From Nematostella vectensis (taxonomy: Eukaryota; Cnidaria; Anthozoa; Actiniaria; Edwardsiidae), in contig NC_064039.1 in NCBI RefSeq assembly GCF_932526225.1, positions 1,698,001-1,762,000 of the forward strand: a stretch of DNA of 64,000 nucleotides. The letters are read 5' to 3'. The notes beneath the pieces are model-generated. The model saw only the letters and a program-made list of their open reading frames with translations. It was not told the origin of the DNA and searched no databases. Of this stretch, positions 11,501-24,800 are shown one piece after another (within the stretch, counting starts at the first letter, position 1; every line of letters starts with the position of its first letter). A program made the position numbers and the translations under genes.

Positions 11501-13523
11501 TTCGATACCGATATGTATGTAGGTAGGACTGGAAAATGATCGTGAGGAACTGGTAACTACTAGATGCAAATTAAAAGAGAGAACTTAGCTGAAGCTGATA
11601 ACGGTATACTGAAGTCTTTTATAGCGGATAAATCGTAATTGCATTTCTAAACCACTAATTTCAATGATATTAAAATATATACGATAAGAAATCTTAAATA
11701 TCACAGATGGACATTCTCAAATATAATATTCTGTAGTTATATTATAAAAATTTCAGCATTTTCCCCGTCAAAAGATCAATCTCTAAAACAACATTCAAAC
11801 ATTCTAGAATAACATTTCACACGAAAACAGTAATTGGTTAAATCAGTCATTTGAAACTAAAAACAATAGCTATGCTAGCGTTTCAACGATAAAATTACAG
11901 TTAAATGTGTTTAACTGAGATTGGATTAATTTATCTTCTCGTCTTAGTTGACTCCGTGCGCCCCATGTTGTGACAACACACTGTTGGTAGCTAAGCGACT
12001 AATGCAAGGTCCAGCCAGTGTCTACCAAACAAACAAAAACTATACAAAAAAATAACATTTCAAACCCAGTAACTAAAGTATAACATGGGTTAACTGGTAC
12101 ATAATGTAATGTTTTCCTAGAAGATCACTCCAAAAGGTTTTTGGCAGCGCTGACCAATATACAAATGCATAAATCATGTGTGAATAAATCGAATACGAAA
12201 TACGTATAAAATATCTGTTGTTCCCATAATACGCAAGACAGCCAACTCCATAGAAAACAGGTATATGGATGAATTTTCGGGCTTCCCGGGAAAGGTCAAC
12301 AAGAGAACGACAAATTCAGAGAGGTAGCTAGGATACATGCACCCATGGCCGACAGTTATAATTTGATTCCCCTGTGTTTTGTGATGGACACACGCACACT
12401 GGTAAACTAATAAGCCCATCAATTCCTTCCTATCTGCCTGCTCTACAGGCCTACCTTCGTTTGTCCGGATATACAAACAATATGAACTTTTATTTGGGAT
12501 AGGGACAAAGTGACATGTTCTAGCGTGTGCGCTGAAACGACCCTTGTGAAAAACACGGGACAATTTGTGCAGATTATCCACCCACCTAGCTCATATGCCC
12601 CAACACCACTAACATTTTATCTACATGACCCGATCAAATACCTCTTCGACTTTGAGCCTCGCTTACTAGGGAAAAGCCCCATCTTGTGTAGGATTTCCCG
12701 TGCAAGCGTAGTCCTTTTAGAATCTCGAGTAAGGACCGTGCCGCAAACGTGCCTCGTTGCAGTACGCAGTATGTAATGAATTTACAGGCCGTCCAAGCTA
12801 CCGCGCCGCATTTGCAATTTGAACTCAGAAAGCGTGACCTACCAAGTGTTTACCCTGAGGAATTTTATCAAGTAAAACTTATTTGGAAAAAATATATATA
12901 CATTTCCAGCTCATCAGTACAGTTCTCTAACGCTAGTGGTTAAGCTTTTAAAACGTCCTTTTATGTGTTCAAGTGAAAGTAACATAAGCTTTTAAATATC
13001 GATAACTGTACGTTATTGGCTGAGTGTGCGAGTCTGGAGATTTGAATAATTTTGCCATCAGAATTTGGGTTTCACCACATTGATCAATTTTTCATAGGAA
13101 ATTATATACAAAAACACGAGGAAATCTGGGTATTATTGATATACTATAAATTTCTAGTGCTTACACGGGCATTTTTGCGTCAAGGTTGAATTTTTTGTAC
13201 ACAGGTTTCAGAGACGTGTGAATTGCCTTTATGCTAATGTTCTGCCGGGTTTGTTAATAATTTCACCCTTCTTTTTCTGTCCACAAATTCAAGTATTTAG
13301 AAATAGGAAAAACGCGTTATAGTTATTGGTAAAAGCACAGCTGCGGAAAAAAATACTCGTTTTTAGCGGTTGCGTCGAAAATTGCCGGCAAGAAAAAGTA
13401 ACAAGCGTAAATTCACATTGCCGGCTGGAAATGACAAGCTAATAAGAAGTATTCAATTCTTGGATCTTACCTGGAGAACACAGACTTGCCTGCCTCCGTG
13501 AGAAGGTAGAGAGTGGACTGCAT
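5570..13523 (-). CDS. AK: Three-domain arginine kinase
   Basis: Phosphagen kinase transferring phosphate between ATP and arginine (energy buffering, probably cytosolic). Exons (high to low): 13523-13471, 11207-11175, 10715-10277, 10086-9461, 9393-9209, 8819-8575, 8258-8141, 7701-7194, 6955-6360, 6024-5570; all phases close, giving 1,085 residues. Three full kinase units are fused: about 1-383, 384-735, 736-1085. Each has the arginine-type substrate loop (DSGTGVY or DSGTGIY), the NEED box, the reactive-cysteine box [12 protein letters not shown] and a GEHS loop, so all three look active. These features distinguish it from creatine kinase (CPSNLGTG, longer specificity loop lacking). The start is the only ATG in exon 1, about 50 bases before the donor. 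Two-domain arginine kinases are established in sea anemones; a third domain is unusual. Exact splice sites need cDNA. Confidence 0.9.
7033..7125. mobile_element. Short MITE-like repeat inside an arginine kinase intron
   Basis: Contains ctgaagaagtcttattaaag followed by acgaaaatttgg. The same block is found at 55,196-55,372, where it forms one arm of an inverted repeat. Confidence 0.5.
11208..13470 (-). other. First intron of the arginine kinase gene
   Basis: A 2.26-kb intron between the 5' exon and a 33-nt microexon. The open frames of up to 135 codons inside it show no family resemblance and are judged spurious. It may hold regulatory sequence, but nothing specific is visible. Confidence 0.5.
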
Positions 13524-13639
13524 TTTAGTAGTATCGGCGAGGGACTTTGGAATTCTCGTCGTCGTAAACCTCGGTCGTTGCTTCGGCGTTCGTACGACGC
13601 TACACTCGTGCTGTGTCGTCATTCACAATAGCAATTGTT

Positions 13640-14576
13640 ATTTAGCCAATCGAAGTTGTCAAATAAATACTATTTGTGTATGGTAAAGAGTGATCTCTCA
13701 GGTATCCGACAGTTATTCCTTTTTACAGTCAATCTAAGCATAAAATAGACATTCTTTTTTCAACAGCCACCTCACACTTGATAGGCCACAATGACAGCAT
13801 AATATGATAGATATAGAGTATATAGGCACCAAGTATTCGGTATCTGACAGGCCTCGAAACACCGAAAAATGAGACAAGCCAAAACCTCAACAACAACAAA
13901 AAATAAAAAGAAAAAAAATATTCAACAAGCAAACTATGGTAAAACGAAACGGAGAAATTCGAAAGAAAACTATGAGCGTGGCCACGAAAAAATATTAAAC
14001 AGAAAAGAATCTGCTACTTCTCTGTCAAACATCAAATGGTCTGCCCCTTTTACGCAAGTACGTGACGAGTGAGTGCTAATAAAAAAAGCATGAGTGCTGA
14101 TAGAAAAGCATGAACCATCATTCATCGGGTAATCACATTACAATTCCAATTATCAAACAAAAATATTTCTTTTTAAGTCTGATGCTTTCTATAATGAGAG
14201 TGAAATTGTGTTATTATCTTCCTATTGATTCCTTGGGTATTATGCTTTTTTTACATTAAAATTTAAAGACCATTGTAAAAATATTTTCAGCCTTAAAATA
14301 CTCCACAAGTAAGAACGGCACAGCCTCAACTGAAAATAAGACGTTCTTATAAAAGAAATAGCGTAGTCCCCACGATAGATCAACACGACAATTTTGTCAA
14401 GATATGCATAAGATATACGTAAAAAGGTGTGACGGAGAAAGATTTTCAAGACAATTCCACTATAGCTTCATTTATTATAGTAAAAATACGTCAGTGTTGT
14501 TGTAACAATTGGTATTTCAGCCAAACCAAGAGAAATGACAACCACAAACAACATTAACTTCACAAAAAGTATAAAT
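13640..14576. other. Intergenic between arginine kinase and ZCCHC4
   Basis: Holds the upstream region of the arginine kinase gene, including a CCAAT motif near 13,646, and a MITE-like repeat at 14,228-14,365. No gene is seen. Confidence 0.5.
14228..14365. mobile_element. MITE-like dispersed repeat, copy 2 of 3
   Basis: Same block order as 3,877-3,990: ccttgggtattatg, ttttcagccttaaaatac, aagaacggcacagcc, agacgttcttataaaa. Confidence 0.55.
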
Positions 14577-14582
14577 TTTATT
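14577..14582 (-). terminator. Poly(A) signal AATAAA of ZCCHC4
   Basis: AATAAA on the minus strand about 20 bases after the ZCCHC4 stop, implying a very short 3' untranslated region. Confidence 0.4.
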
Positions 14583-14602
14583 TTCTTAAATCCAACAAAT
14601 GT

Positions 14603-15788
14603 TTAGTTTGTCTTTTGCTTTTTCTTCTTCGCTGACTTGCGCGGTTGCTTCTTGCGTTTCCCTGGCGACTTCCCGGGTCCTTGGGGCTGGCCGTTTGCAT
14701 GTGATGACCTACAAACACAAGGGAAGACCGTCAACAACAAATTCCACATGCGCTCAATGGGCTTCATACCCTGGGTACCAGGGCCTCATGACTTCTCTCG
14801 TCCAGTGACGCTCAGATAATGTTTGGGGCGAAGAGCGAAGCGGCAATTTGAGCGTCACTGGACGAGAGAAGTCTGGGGCTCTGGTACCCAGGGTATGGGT
14901 TTCAACGCACACTCCGAAAAAAGTAAAAATATGCTAGCATTCTTGTTCTGGCGCAAATTTGGTTTTTGCGAATTTCAAAGTCTTTTGCAGGATACTGGCA
15001 TATTATTTGCAATGCAAATTTAGCGCTAAAATGCGCGCGAAAATGGGCAAACGAGAAAGCGACATTGCGAGAAAATAAATAGGGCGCTCTGGGTGCCGTG
15101 CGAGTGCGCATGTTAAACTCTTACGTTGTCTTGATTCGCTGAGGGCAGTCTCTTCTTTTGTGTCCATCTTCACCGCAGATGTGACATCCGGTGGATACTT
15201 TTCTGTCAATCATAAGACATCTCAGTGGGTAACGTGTCAATCATATGGCAGCACAAAACCCTTTTTACCTGTTACATTCATGGCCTGGCGGCTCACACCT
15301 TTTACAAGTAAAGCAGTGCACGTGACCTAGAACAGACATGGACAAATCAATAAGATAAACAACTTCTTATACATGGGGTAATTTGAGATGAACAATACTA
15401 ATAAAAGAATGCATACAAATAGATAATACAAACAAAAGAAAGTAAGGCCTTGAAAACGTTCTTTTACTGTACCAGTTGCATGCATTTGCATCTGGAACGA
15501 TATTGACAAGAACGGTGTTCCTCAAGGGTTGACCACGGCTATGGGCTACGCTCGGGTTCGACTAGGTGTGAACGGCCGATTCCTAGGACTGAACGTCCTG
15601 CCAAATGCGTTACATACAAATATGTATAATTTGATATATTTTTGCTGACCACCCATGTAATTAAGTCCTAGACTATGATAATGAGCAATAAACTGATGAT
15701 GATTATTATTATTATTATTGTTGTTGTTTTTGTTGTCGTTGTTATTGTTATTGTTATTGTTATTATTATTTTTGTTATTGTTGTTGTT

Positions 15789-15881
<93 letters not shown>

Positions 15882-18800
15882 GAGGCCTAAATATACCTGG
15901 CTTAACACATGCCACACAATCTTCACAGTGAACATATCGTCTGCCATCCTACAAGAATGCAAAAATTGGCATTGCTTTACTTGATTCAATCGGTCAAAGG
16001 TCTTAGTCATAAGAAAACTTAACTTTGATGAAATAATGGGAGAAAAACTGCCCCTACCTTAGAAGTACAAGCATCACACTTTGAACAGTGGTAATTCTCA
16101 GCTGATACATAACGCTGGCAAGGTTTGCAAAATCTTAGAGAAGATAGAACAAAAGTTACATATGATTTTTGTTGGATATTATTTTAGGCTCTATATAGAG
16201 TTATAAGAAATGTAAATTTCAAAAATAGTTGTTTCATGTTTCTTTTTCACCTGTACCCATCCTTGCTTGGTAACTTCACATTTGCTGCCGGAATGTTTGT
16301 AAAGATGCGGACGGGTGATCCACGCTTGGAGCCATGTGCCTTTTTGTCTTTGAAAAGAGGATGGTTGTCATAGTCAACCTGTTGAATAACAAACCAGTAT
16401 CAAGTATGGGTGGTAGGATTAGGGTTCATATAGTAATGGGATGAGATCGAGGTGATTGACCTATTAATCTAGCTTCTCATGGATGGTATGAAAAGTAAGT
16501 GTTCAGTATGGTAATGGATAAGATCGAGGTGACTGGCCTTATAATCTAACATCTTCATGGATGGTAGGATTAGTGTTTAGTATGTAATGGATAAGATCGA
16601 GGTGACTGACCTTATAATCTAGCATCTTCATGGATGGTAGGATTAGTGTTTAGTATGGTAATGGATAAGATCGAGGTGACTGGCCTTATAATCTAGCATC
16701 TTCATGGATGGTAGGATTAGTGTTTAGTATGGTAATGGATGAGATTGAGGTGACTGGCCTTATAATCTAGCATCTTCATGGATGGTAGGATTAGTGTTTA
16801 GTATGGTAATGGATGAGATTGAGGTGACTGGCATCTTCATGGATGGTAGGATTAGTGTTAAGTATGGTAATGGATGAGATTGAGGTGACTGGCCTTATAA
16901 TCTAGCATCTTCATGGATGGTAGTGCAGCCTGTATCTGTGTCTCCATAAAGTAAGGGAATATGAACATTGTAGCCATTTCTTTTTTATTATCTGATAAAA
17001 AAGATTACAAACAGTATTGAATTAGTTTTTTGGATTTGTCACAAAAACAACACATTTAAAATAAAAACACCCCCTATTGAAATTATCCCCTTAAATTATT
17101 TTGTATTTGGTGCTATGACTCAGGGACCGCGGAGCATTGTGGAAAAGTGGGGGGGCTGACAATTGAAAAAAAAATGTTTTTTTTTGAAAAATGAAAAAGA
17201 AATAAATCAGAGTATTTGACTTGTTTCTGTTGCAAAAAGTGGTGGGGTCGCCCCCCCAACAATAAGAAAATATTGGAAAAAGGTAACAAAAATACTTCTA
17301 ATATTAAGATTACAAAACCTTAGTGTGACTATAAGTTAATAATAAAAATAATATGGTTGCTATTTGCAGAAAAAAACAACTTGGTGATGTTTATGAATGG
17401 TACAAGACAACAGTTTATTCCCTTTCTGATGGACATAAACAAACCTTTGGCAGATGAGTTTGTCCTCCACAGTTTCCAAATCTTCTGAAGAGTTGCACCA
17501 AGAACTTCAACCAAACCACCAAATGGCGGGTCCATAATCATAACAATTTCCTCTTCATCAGCATTCTCGAGGAACTTGTTAAACTGTTGCTCACTTTTGT
17601 TGTTGTTGAAGAAATGATGGTTGAACATGTTGTACCAGCAAAATTTTGATGGGAGATTAAACATGCCCTAAAAAGCCATTCATCAATAAAGCTCAACACT
17701 TAAGGCTATATATTGCATGTGTGTGGTTTATATTGGTGTGCTATACATACTCACATATCTATGGTTTACATAAAGTGTTCTATACTTACATATCTGTGGT
17801 CCATATCAGTGTGCTATATTCACATATCTATGGTCTACAGAAGTGTGCTAAACTCACATATCTATGGTCCACATAAGTGGGCCATACTCACATATGATCT
17901 ATATCAGTGTGCTATATTCATATATCTATGGTCTATATCAGTGTGCTAAACTCACATATCTATGGTCTACATAAGTGTGCTATAGTCACATATCTATGGT
18001 CTATATCAGTGTGCTATACTCACATATCTATGGTCTATATCAGTGTGCTATACTCACATATATGGTCTATATCAGTGTGCTATACTCACATATCTATGGT
18101 CTACATAAGTGTGCTATACTCACATATCTATGGTCTATATCAGTGTGCTATAGTCACATATCTATGGTCTATATCAGTGTGCTGTACTCACATATCTATG
18201 GTCTATATCAGTGTGGTATAGTCACATATCTATGGTATATACAGTATAAGTGTGCTATACTCACATATCTATGGTCTACATAAGTGTGCTATAGTCACAT
18301 ATCTATGGTCTATATAAGTGTGCTATACTCACATATCTATGGTCTATATCAGTGTGGTATACTCACATATCTATGGTCTATATCAGTGTGCTATACTCAC
18401 ATATCTATGGTCTATATAAGTGTGCTATACTCACATATCTATGGTCTATATCAGTGTGCTATACTCACATATCTATGGTCTATATCAGTGTGGTATAGTC
18501 ACATATCTATGGTATATACAGTATAAGTGTGCTATACTCACATATCTATGGTCTACATAAGTGTGCTATAGTCACATATCTATGGTCTATATAAGTGTGC
18601 TATACTCACATATCTATGGTCTATATCAGTGTGGTATACTCACATATCTATGGTCTATATCAGTGTGCTATACTCACATATCTATGGTCTACATAAGTGT
18701 GCTATAGTCACATATCTAAAGTCTATATCAGTGTGCTATACTCTCATATCTATGGTCTACATAAGTGTGCTATAGTCACATATCTATGGTCTATATCAGT

Positions 18801-21800
18801 GTGCTATAGTCACATATCTATGGTCTATATCAGTGTGGTATACTCACATATCTATGGTCTATATCAGTGTGCTATAGTCACATATCTATGGTCTACATCA
18901 GTGTGCTATACTCACATATCTATGGTCTACATCAGAGTGTGTTATACTCACATATCTATGGTCTACGTAAGTGTGCTATATTCACATATCTATGATCTAT
19001 ATCAGTGTGGTATACTCACATATCTATGGTCTATATCAGTGTGCTATACTCACATATCTATGGTATATACAGTATAAGTGTGCTATACTCACATATCTAT
19101 GGTCTACATAAGTGTGCTATAGTCACATATCTATGGTCTATATCAGTGTGCTATACTCACATATTTTATGGTCTACGTAAGTGTGCTATACTCACATATC
19201 TATGGTCTACATAAGTGTGCTATAGTCACATATCTATGGTCTATATAAGTGTGCTATACTCACATATCTATGGTCTATATCAGTGTGGTATACTCACATA
19301 TCTATGGTCTATATCAGTGTGCTATACTCACATATCTATGGTCTATATAAGTGTGCTATACTCACATATCTATGGTCTATATCAGTGTGCTATACTCACA
19401 TATCTATGGTCTATATCAGTGTGGTATAGTCACATATCTATGGTATATACAGTATAAGTGTGCTATACTCACATATCTATGGTCTACATAAGTGTGCTAT
19501 AGTCACATATCTATGGTCTATATAAGTGTGCTATACTCACATATCTATGGTCTATATCAGTGTGGTATACTCACATATCTATGGTCTATATCAGTGTGCT
19601 ATACTCACATATCTATGGTCTACATAAGTGTGCTATAGTCACATATCTAAAGTCTATATCAGTGTGCTATACTCTCATATCTATGGTCTACATAAGTGTG
19701 CTATAGTCACATATCTATGGTCTATATCAGTGTGCTATAGTCACATATCTATGGTCTATATCAGTGTGGTATACTCACATATCTATGGTCTATATCAGTG
19801 TGCTATACTCACATATCTATGGTCTACATAAGTGTGCTATACTCACATATCTAAAGTCTATATCAGTGTGCTATACTCTCATATCTATGGTCTACATAAG
19901 TGTGCTATACTCACATATCTATGGTCTATATCAGTGTGCTATAGTCACATATCTATGGTCTACATCAGTGTGCTATACTCACATATCTATGGTCTACATC
20001 AGAGTGTGTTATACTCACATATCTATGGTCTACGTAAGTGTGCTATATTCACATATCTATGATCTATATCAGTGTGCTAAACTCACATATCTATGGTCTA
20101 CATAAGTGTGCTATAGTCACATATCTATGGTCTATATAAGTGTGCTATACTCACATATCTATGGTCTATATCAGTGTGCTATACTCACATATATGGTCTA
20201 TATCAGTGTGCTATACTCACATATCTATGGTCTACATAAGTGTGCTATACTCACATATCTATGGTCTATATCAGTGTGCTATAGTCACATATCTATGGTC
20301 TATATCAGTGTGCTGTACTCACATATCTATGGTCTATATCAGTGTGGTATAGTCACATATCTATGGTATATACAGTATAAGTGTGCTATACTCACATATC
20401 TATGGTCTACATAAGTGTGCTATAGTCACATATCTATGGTCTATATAAGTGTGCTATACTCACATATCTATGGTCTATATCAGTGTGGTATACTCACATA
20501 TCTATGGTCTATATCAGTGTGCTATACTCACATATCTATGGTCTATATAAGTGTGCTATACTCACATATCTATGGTCTATATCAGTGTGCTATACTCACA
20601 TATCTATGGTCTATATCAGTGTGGTATAGTCACATATCTATGGTATATACAGTATAAGTGTGCTATACTCACATATCTATGGTCTACATAAGTGTGCTAT
20701 AGTCACATATCTATGGTCTATATAAGTGTGCTATACTCACATATCTATGGTCTATATCAGTGTGGTATACTCACATATCTATGGTCTATATCAGTGTGCT
20801 ATACTCACATATCTATGGTCTACATAAGTGTGCTATAGTCACATATCTAAAGTCTATATCAGTGTGCTATACTCTCATATCTATGGTCTACATAAGTGTG
20901 CTATAGTCACATATCTATGGTCTATATCAGTGTGCTATAGTCACATATCTATGGTCTATATCAGTGTGGTATACTCACATATCTATGGTCTATATCAGTG
21001 TGCTATACTCACATATCTATGGTCTACATAAGTGTGCTATACTCACATATCTAAAGTCTATATCAGTGTGCTATACTCTCATATCTATGGTCTACATAAG
21101 TGTGCTATAGTCACATATCTATGGTCTATATCAGTGTGCTATAGTCACATATCTATGGTCTACATCAGTGTGCTATACTCACATATCTATGGTCTACATC
21201 AGAGTGTGTTATACTCACATATCTATGGTCTACGTAAGTGTGCTATATTCACATATCTATGATCTATATCAGTGTGGTATACTCACATATCTATGGTCTA
21301 TATCAGTGTGCCATACTCACATATCTATGGTATATACAGTATAAGTGTGCTATACTCACATATCTATGGTCTACATAAGTGTGCTATAGTCACATATCTA
21401 TGGTCTATATCAGTGTGCTATACTCACATATTTTATGGTCTACGTAAGTGTGCTATACTCACATATCTATGGTCTACATAAGTGTGCTATAGTCACATAT
21501 CTATGGTCTATATAAGTGTGCTATACTCACATATCTATGGTCTATATCAGTGTGGTATACTCACATATCTATGGTCTATATCAGTGTGCTATACTCACAT
21601 ATCTATGGTCTATATAAGTGTGCTATACTCACATATCTATGGTCTATATCAGTGTGCTATACTCACATATCTATGGTCTATATCAGTGTGGTATAGTCAC
21701 ATATCTATGGTATATACAGTATAAGTGTGCTATACTCACATATCTATGGTCTACATAAGTGTGCTATAGTCACATATCTATGGTCTATATAAGTGTGCTA

Positions 21801-24800
21801 TACTCACATATCTATGGTCTATATCAGTGTGGTATACTCACATATCTATGGTCTATATCAGTGTGCTATACTCACATATCTATGGTCTACATAAGTGTGC
21901 TATAGTCACATATCTAAAGTCTATATCAGTGTGCTATACTCTCATATCTATGGTCTACATAAGTGTGCTATAGTCACATATCTATGGTCTATATCAGTGT
22001 GCTATAGTCACATATCTATGGTCTATATCAGTGTGGTATACTCACATATCTATGGTCTATATCAGTGTGCTATACTCACATATCTATGGTCTACATAAGT
22101 GTGCTATACTCACATATCTAAAGTCTATATCAGTGTGCTATACTCTCATATCTATGGTCTACATAAGTGTGCTATAGTCACATATCTATGGTCTATATCA
22201 GTGTGCTATAGTCACATATCTATGGTCTACATCAGTGTGCTATACTCACATATCTATGGTCTACATCAGAGTGTGTTATACTCACATATCTATGGTCTAC
22301 GTAAGTGTGCTATATTCACATATCTATGATCTATATCAGTGTGGTATACTCACATATCTATGGTCTATATCAGTGTGCCATACTCACATATCTATGGTAT
22401 ATACAGTATAAGTGTGCTATACTCACATATCTATGGTCTACATAAGTGTGCTATAGTCACATATCTATGGTCTATATCATTGTGCTATACTCACATATTT
22501 TATGGTCTACATAAGTATGCTATACTCACATATCTATGGTCTATATCAGTGTGCTATACTCACATATCTATGGTCTATATCAGTGTGCTATACTCACATA
22601 TTTTATGGTCTACATAAGTATGCTACACTCACATATCTATGGTCTACATAAGTGTGCTATACTCACATATCTATGGTCCATATCAGTGTGCTATACTCAC
22701 ATATCTATGGTCTATATCAGTGTGCTATACTCTCATATCTATGGTCTATATCAGTGTGCTATACTCACATATCTATGGTCTATATCAGTGTGCTATACTC
22801 ACATATCTATGGTCTACATAAGTGTGCTATAGTCACATATCTATGGTCTACATAAGTGTGCTATAGTCACATATCTATGGTCTATATCAGTGTGCTATAC
22901 TCACATATTTTATGGTCTACATAAGTATGCTATACTCACATATCTATGGTCTATATCAGTGTGCTATACTCACATATTTATGGTCTACATAATTATGCTA
23001 CACTCACATATCTATGGTCTACATAAGTGTGCTATACTCACATATCTATGGTCTATATCAGTGTGCTATACTCACATATTTTATGGTCTACATAAGTATG
23101 CTACACTCACATATCTATGGTCTACATAAGTGTGCTATACTCACATATCTATGGTCTATATCAGTGTGCTATACTCACATATCTATGGTCTATATCAGTG
23201 TGCCATACTCTCATATCTATGGTCTATATCAGTGTGCTATACTCACATATCTATGGTCTACATAAGTGTGCTATACTCACCTATGGTCTATATCAGTGTG
23301 CTATACTCACATATCTATGGTCTACATAAGTATGCTATACTCACATATCTATGGTCTATATCAGTGTGCTATACTCACATATTTATGGTCTACATAATTA
23401 TGCTACACTCAAATATCTATGGTCTACATAAGTGTGCTATACTCACATATCTATGGTCTATATCAGTGTGCTATACTCACATATTTTATGGTCTACATAA
23501 GTATGCTATACTCACATATTTATGGTCTACATAAGTATGCTACACTCACATATCTATGGTCTACATAAGTGTGCTATACTCACATATCTATGGTCTATAT
23601 CAGTGTGCTATACTTACATATCTATGGTCTATATCAGTGTGCTATACTCTCATATCTATGGTCTATATCAGTGTGCTATACTCACATATCTATGGTCTAC
23701 ATAAGTGTGCTATACTCACATATCTATGGTCTATATCAGTGTGCTATACTCACATATCTATGGTCTACAGAAGTGTGCTATAGTCACATATCTATGGTCT
23801 ACATAAGTGTGCTATAGTCACATATCTATGGTCTATATCAGTGTGCTATACTCACATATTTTATGGTCTACATAAGTATGCTACACTCACATATCTATGG
23901 TCTATATCAGTGTGCTATACTCACATATCTATGGTCTATATCAGTGTGCTATACTCTCATATCTATGGTCTATATCAGTGTGCTATACTCACATATCTAT
24001 GGTCTATATCAGTGTGCTATAGTCACATATCTATGGTCTATATCAGTGTGCTATACTCACATATCTATGGTCTATATCAGTGTGCTATACTCACATATTT
24101 TATGGTCTACATAAGTATGCTACACTCACATATCTATGGTCTATATCAAGCAGAAGACTGTCAAGTGAAGATTCAGCTTCTGTTGTGCATTGTATCATAC
24201 CATGTATTCTAGGACACAAATACATAATTGATGGCAGTTATGACCTTAAGTTGAAGCTAGGGTACAACAACAACAACAACGATAACGATAATGATAATAA
24301 TAATTAATTCAACATCAATCTATTACCTTGGTGTACCAAGGCACAACACTTTCTTGAATTCCAATTTCTTTATAGTATTTACTATGAATGTAGTTGCTTT
24401 CACTGAAAACAGGTATTGCTGCAAACAAAAGAAATGCTGACTTCAATTCAAATTCAAATCAATACACAAAATGCATGTTTATACTGCATATGTGTATACC
24501 ATGCTGGTGATGATAGCACTCTTAATTCTAGTAATTTCTTTGGATTTATGTTATTAGAAGGTCAAAATCATTTTAAAAAAATATGTGGTGCTATAGTATC
24601 ACCTAAAAGTTGTGTGAAAAAAGTTTGGAAGTGACACAATTCTGAATGGGGTATGGGAGGGGGCACTCCTAACATTACTCTACACTAACAGAAATACTAC
24701 CTATATATACTATCAACATTTCAACATACCAAAAATGAGGAGCAAAACTTTGGAATACCCACCAAAGAATTTTGTACCATTTGCATTAATTAAGGTGTGA

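Noticed and set aside
12174-12581. 135-codon minus-strand frame in arginine kinase intron 1
   Set aside because: No family resemblance and no supporting splice or promoter signals; open by chance.
5570-13523. Creatine kinase identity for the phosphagen kinase
   Set aside because: The short DSGTGVY specificity loop, [12 protein letters not shown] and the [12 protein letters not shown] ending are arginine-kinase-like, not creatine-kinase-like.
15546-16010. Poly-Asn frame (-) and poly-Val/Leu frames (+)
   Set aside because: Artefacts of the trinucleotide repeat in ZCCHC4 intron 9.
17713-24145. CRISPR array (regular short repeats)
   Set aside because: Units are contiguous with no unique spacers, the locus is a eukaryotic intron, and the unit matches the exon/intron junction.
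17713-24212. Dozens of overlapping plus-strand frames of 60-134 codons with [20 protein letters not shown]-type repeats
   Set aside because: They come from the 34-bp array, in which all three frames of the unit happen to be mostly open. They lie antisense in a ZCCHC4 intron.
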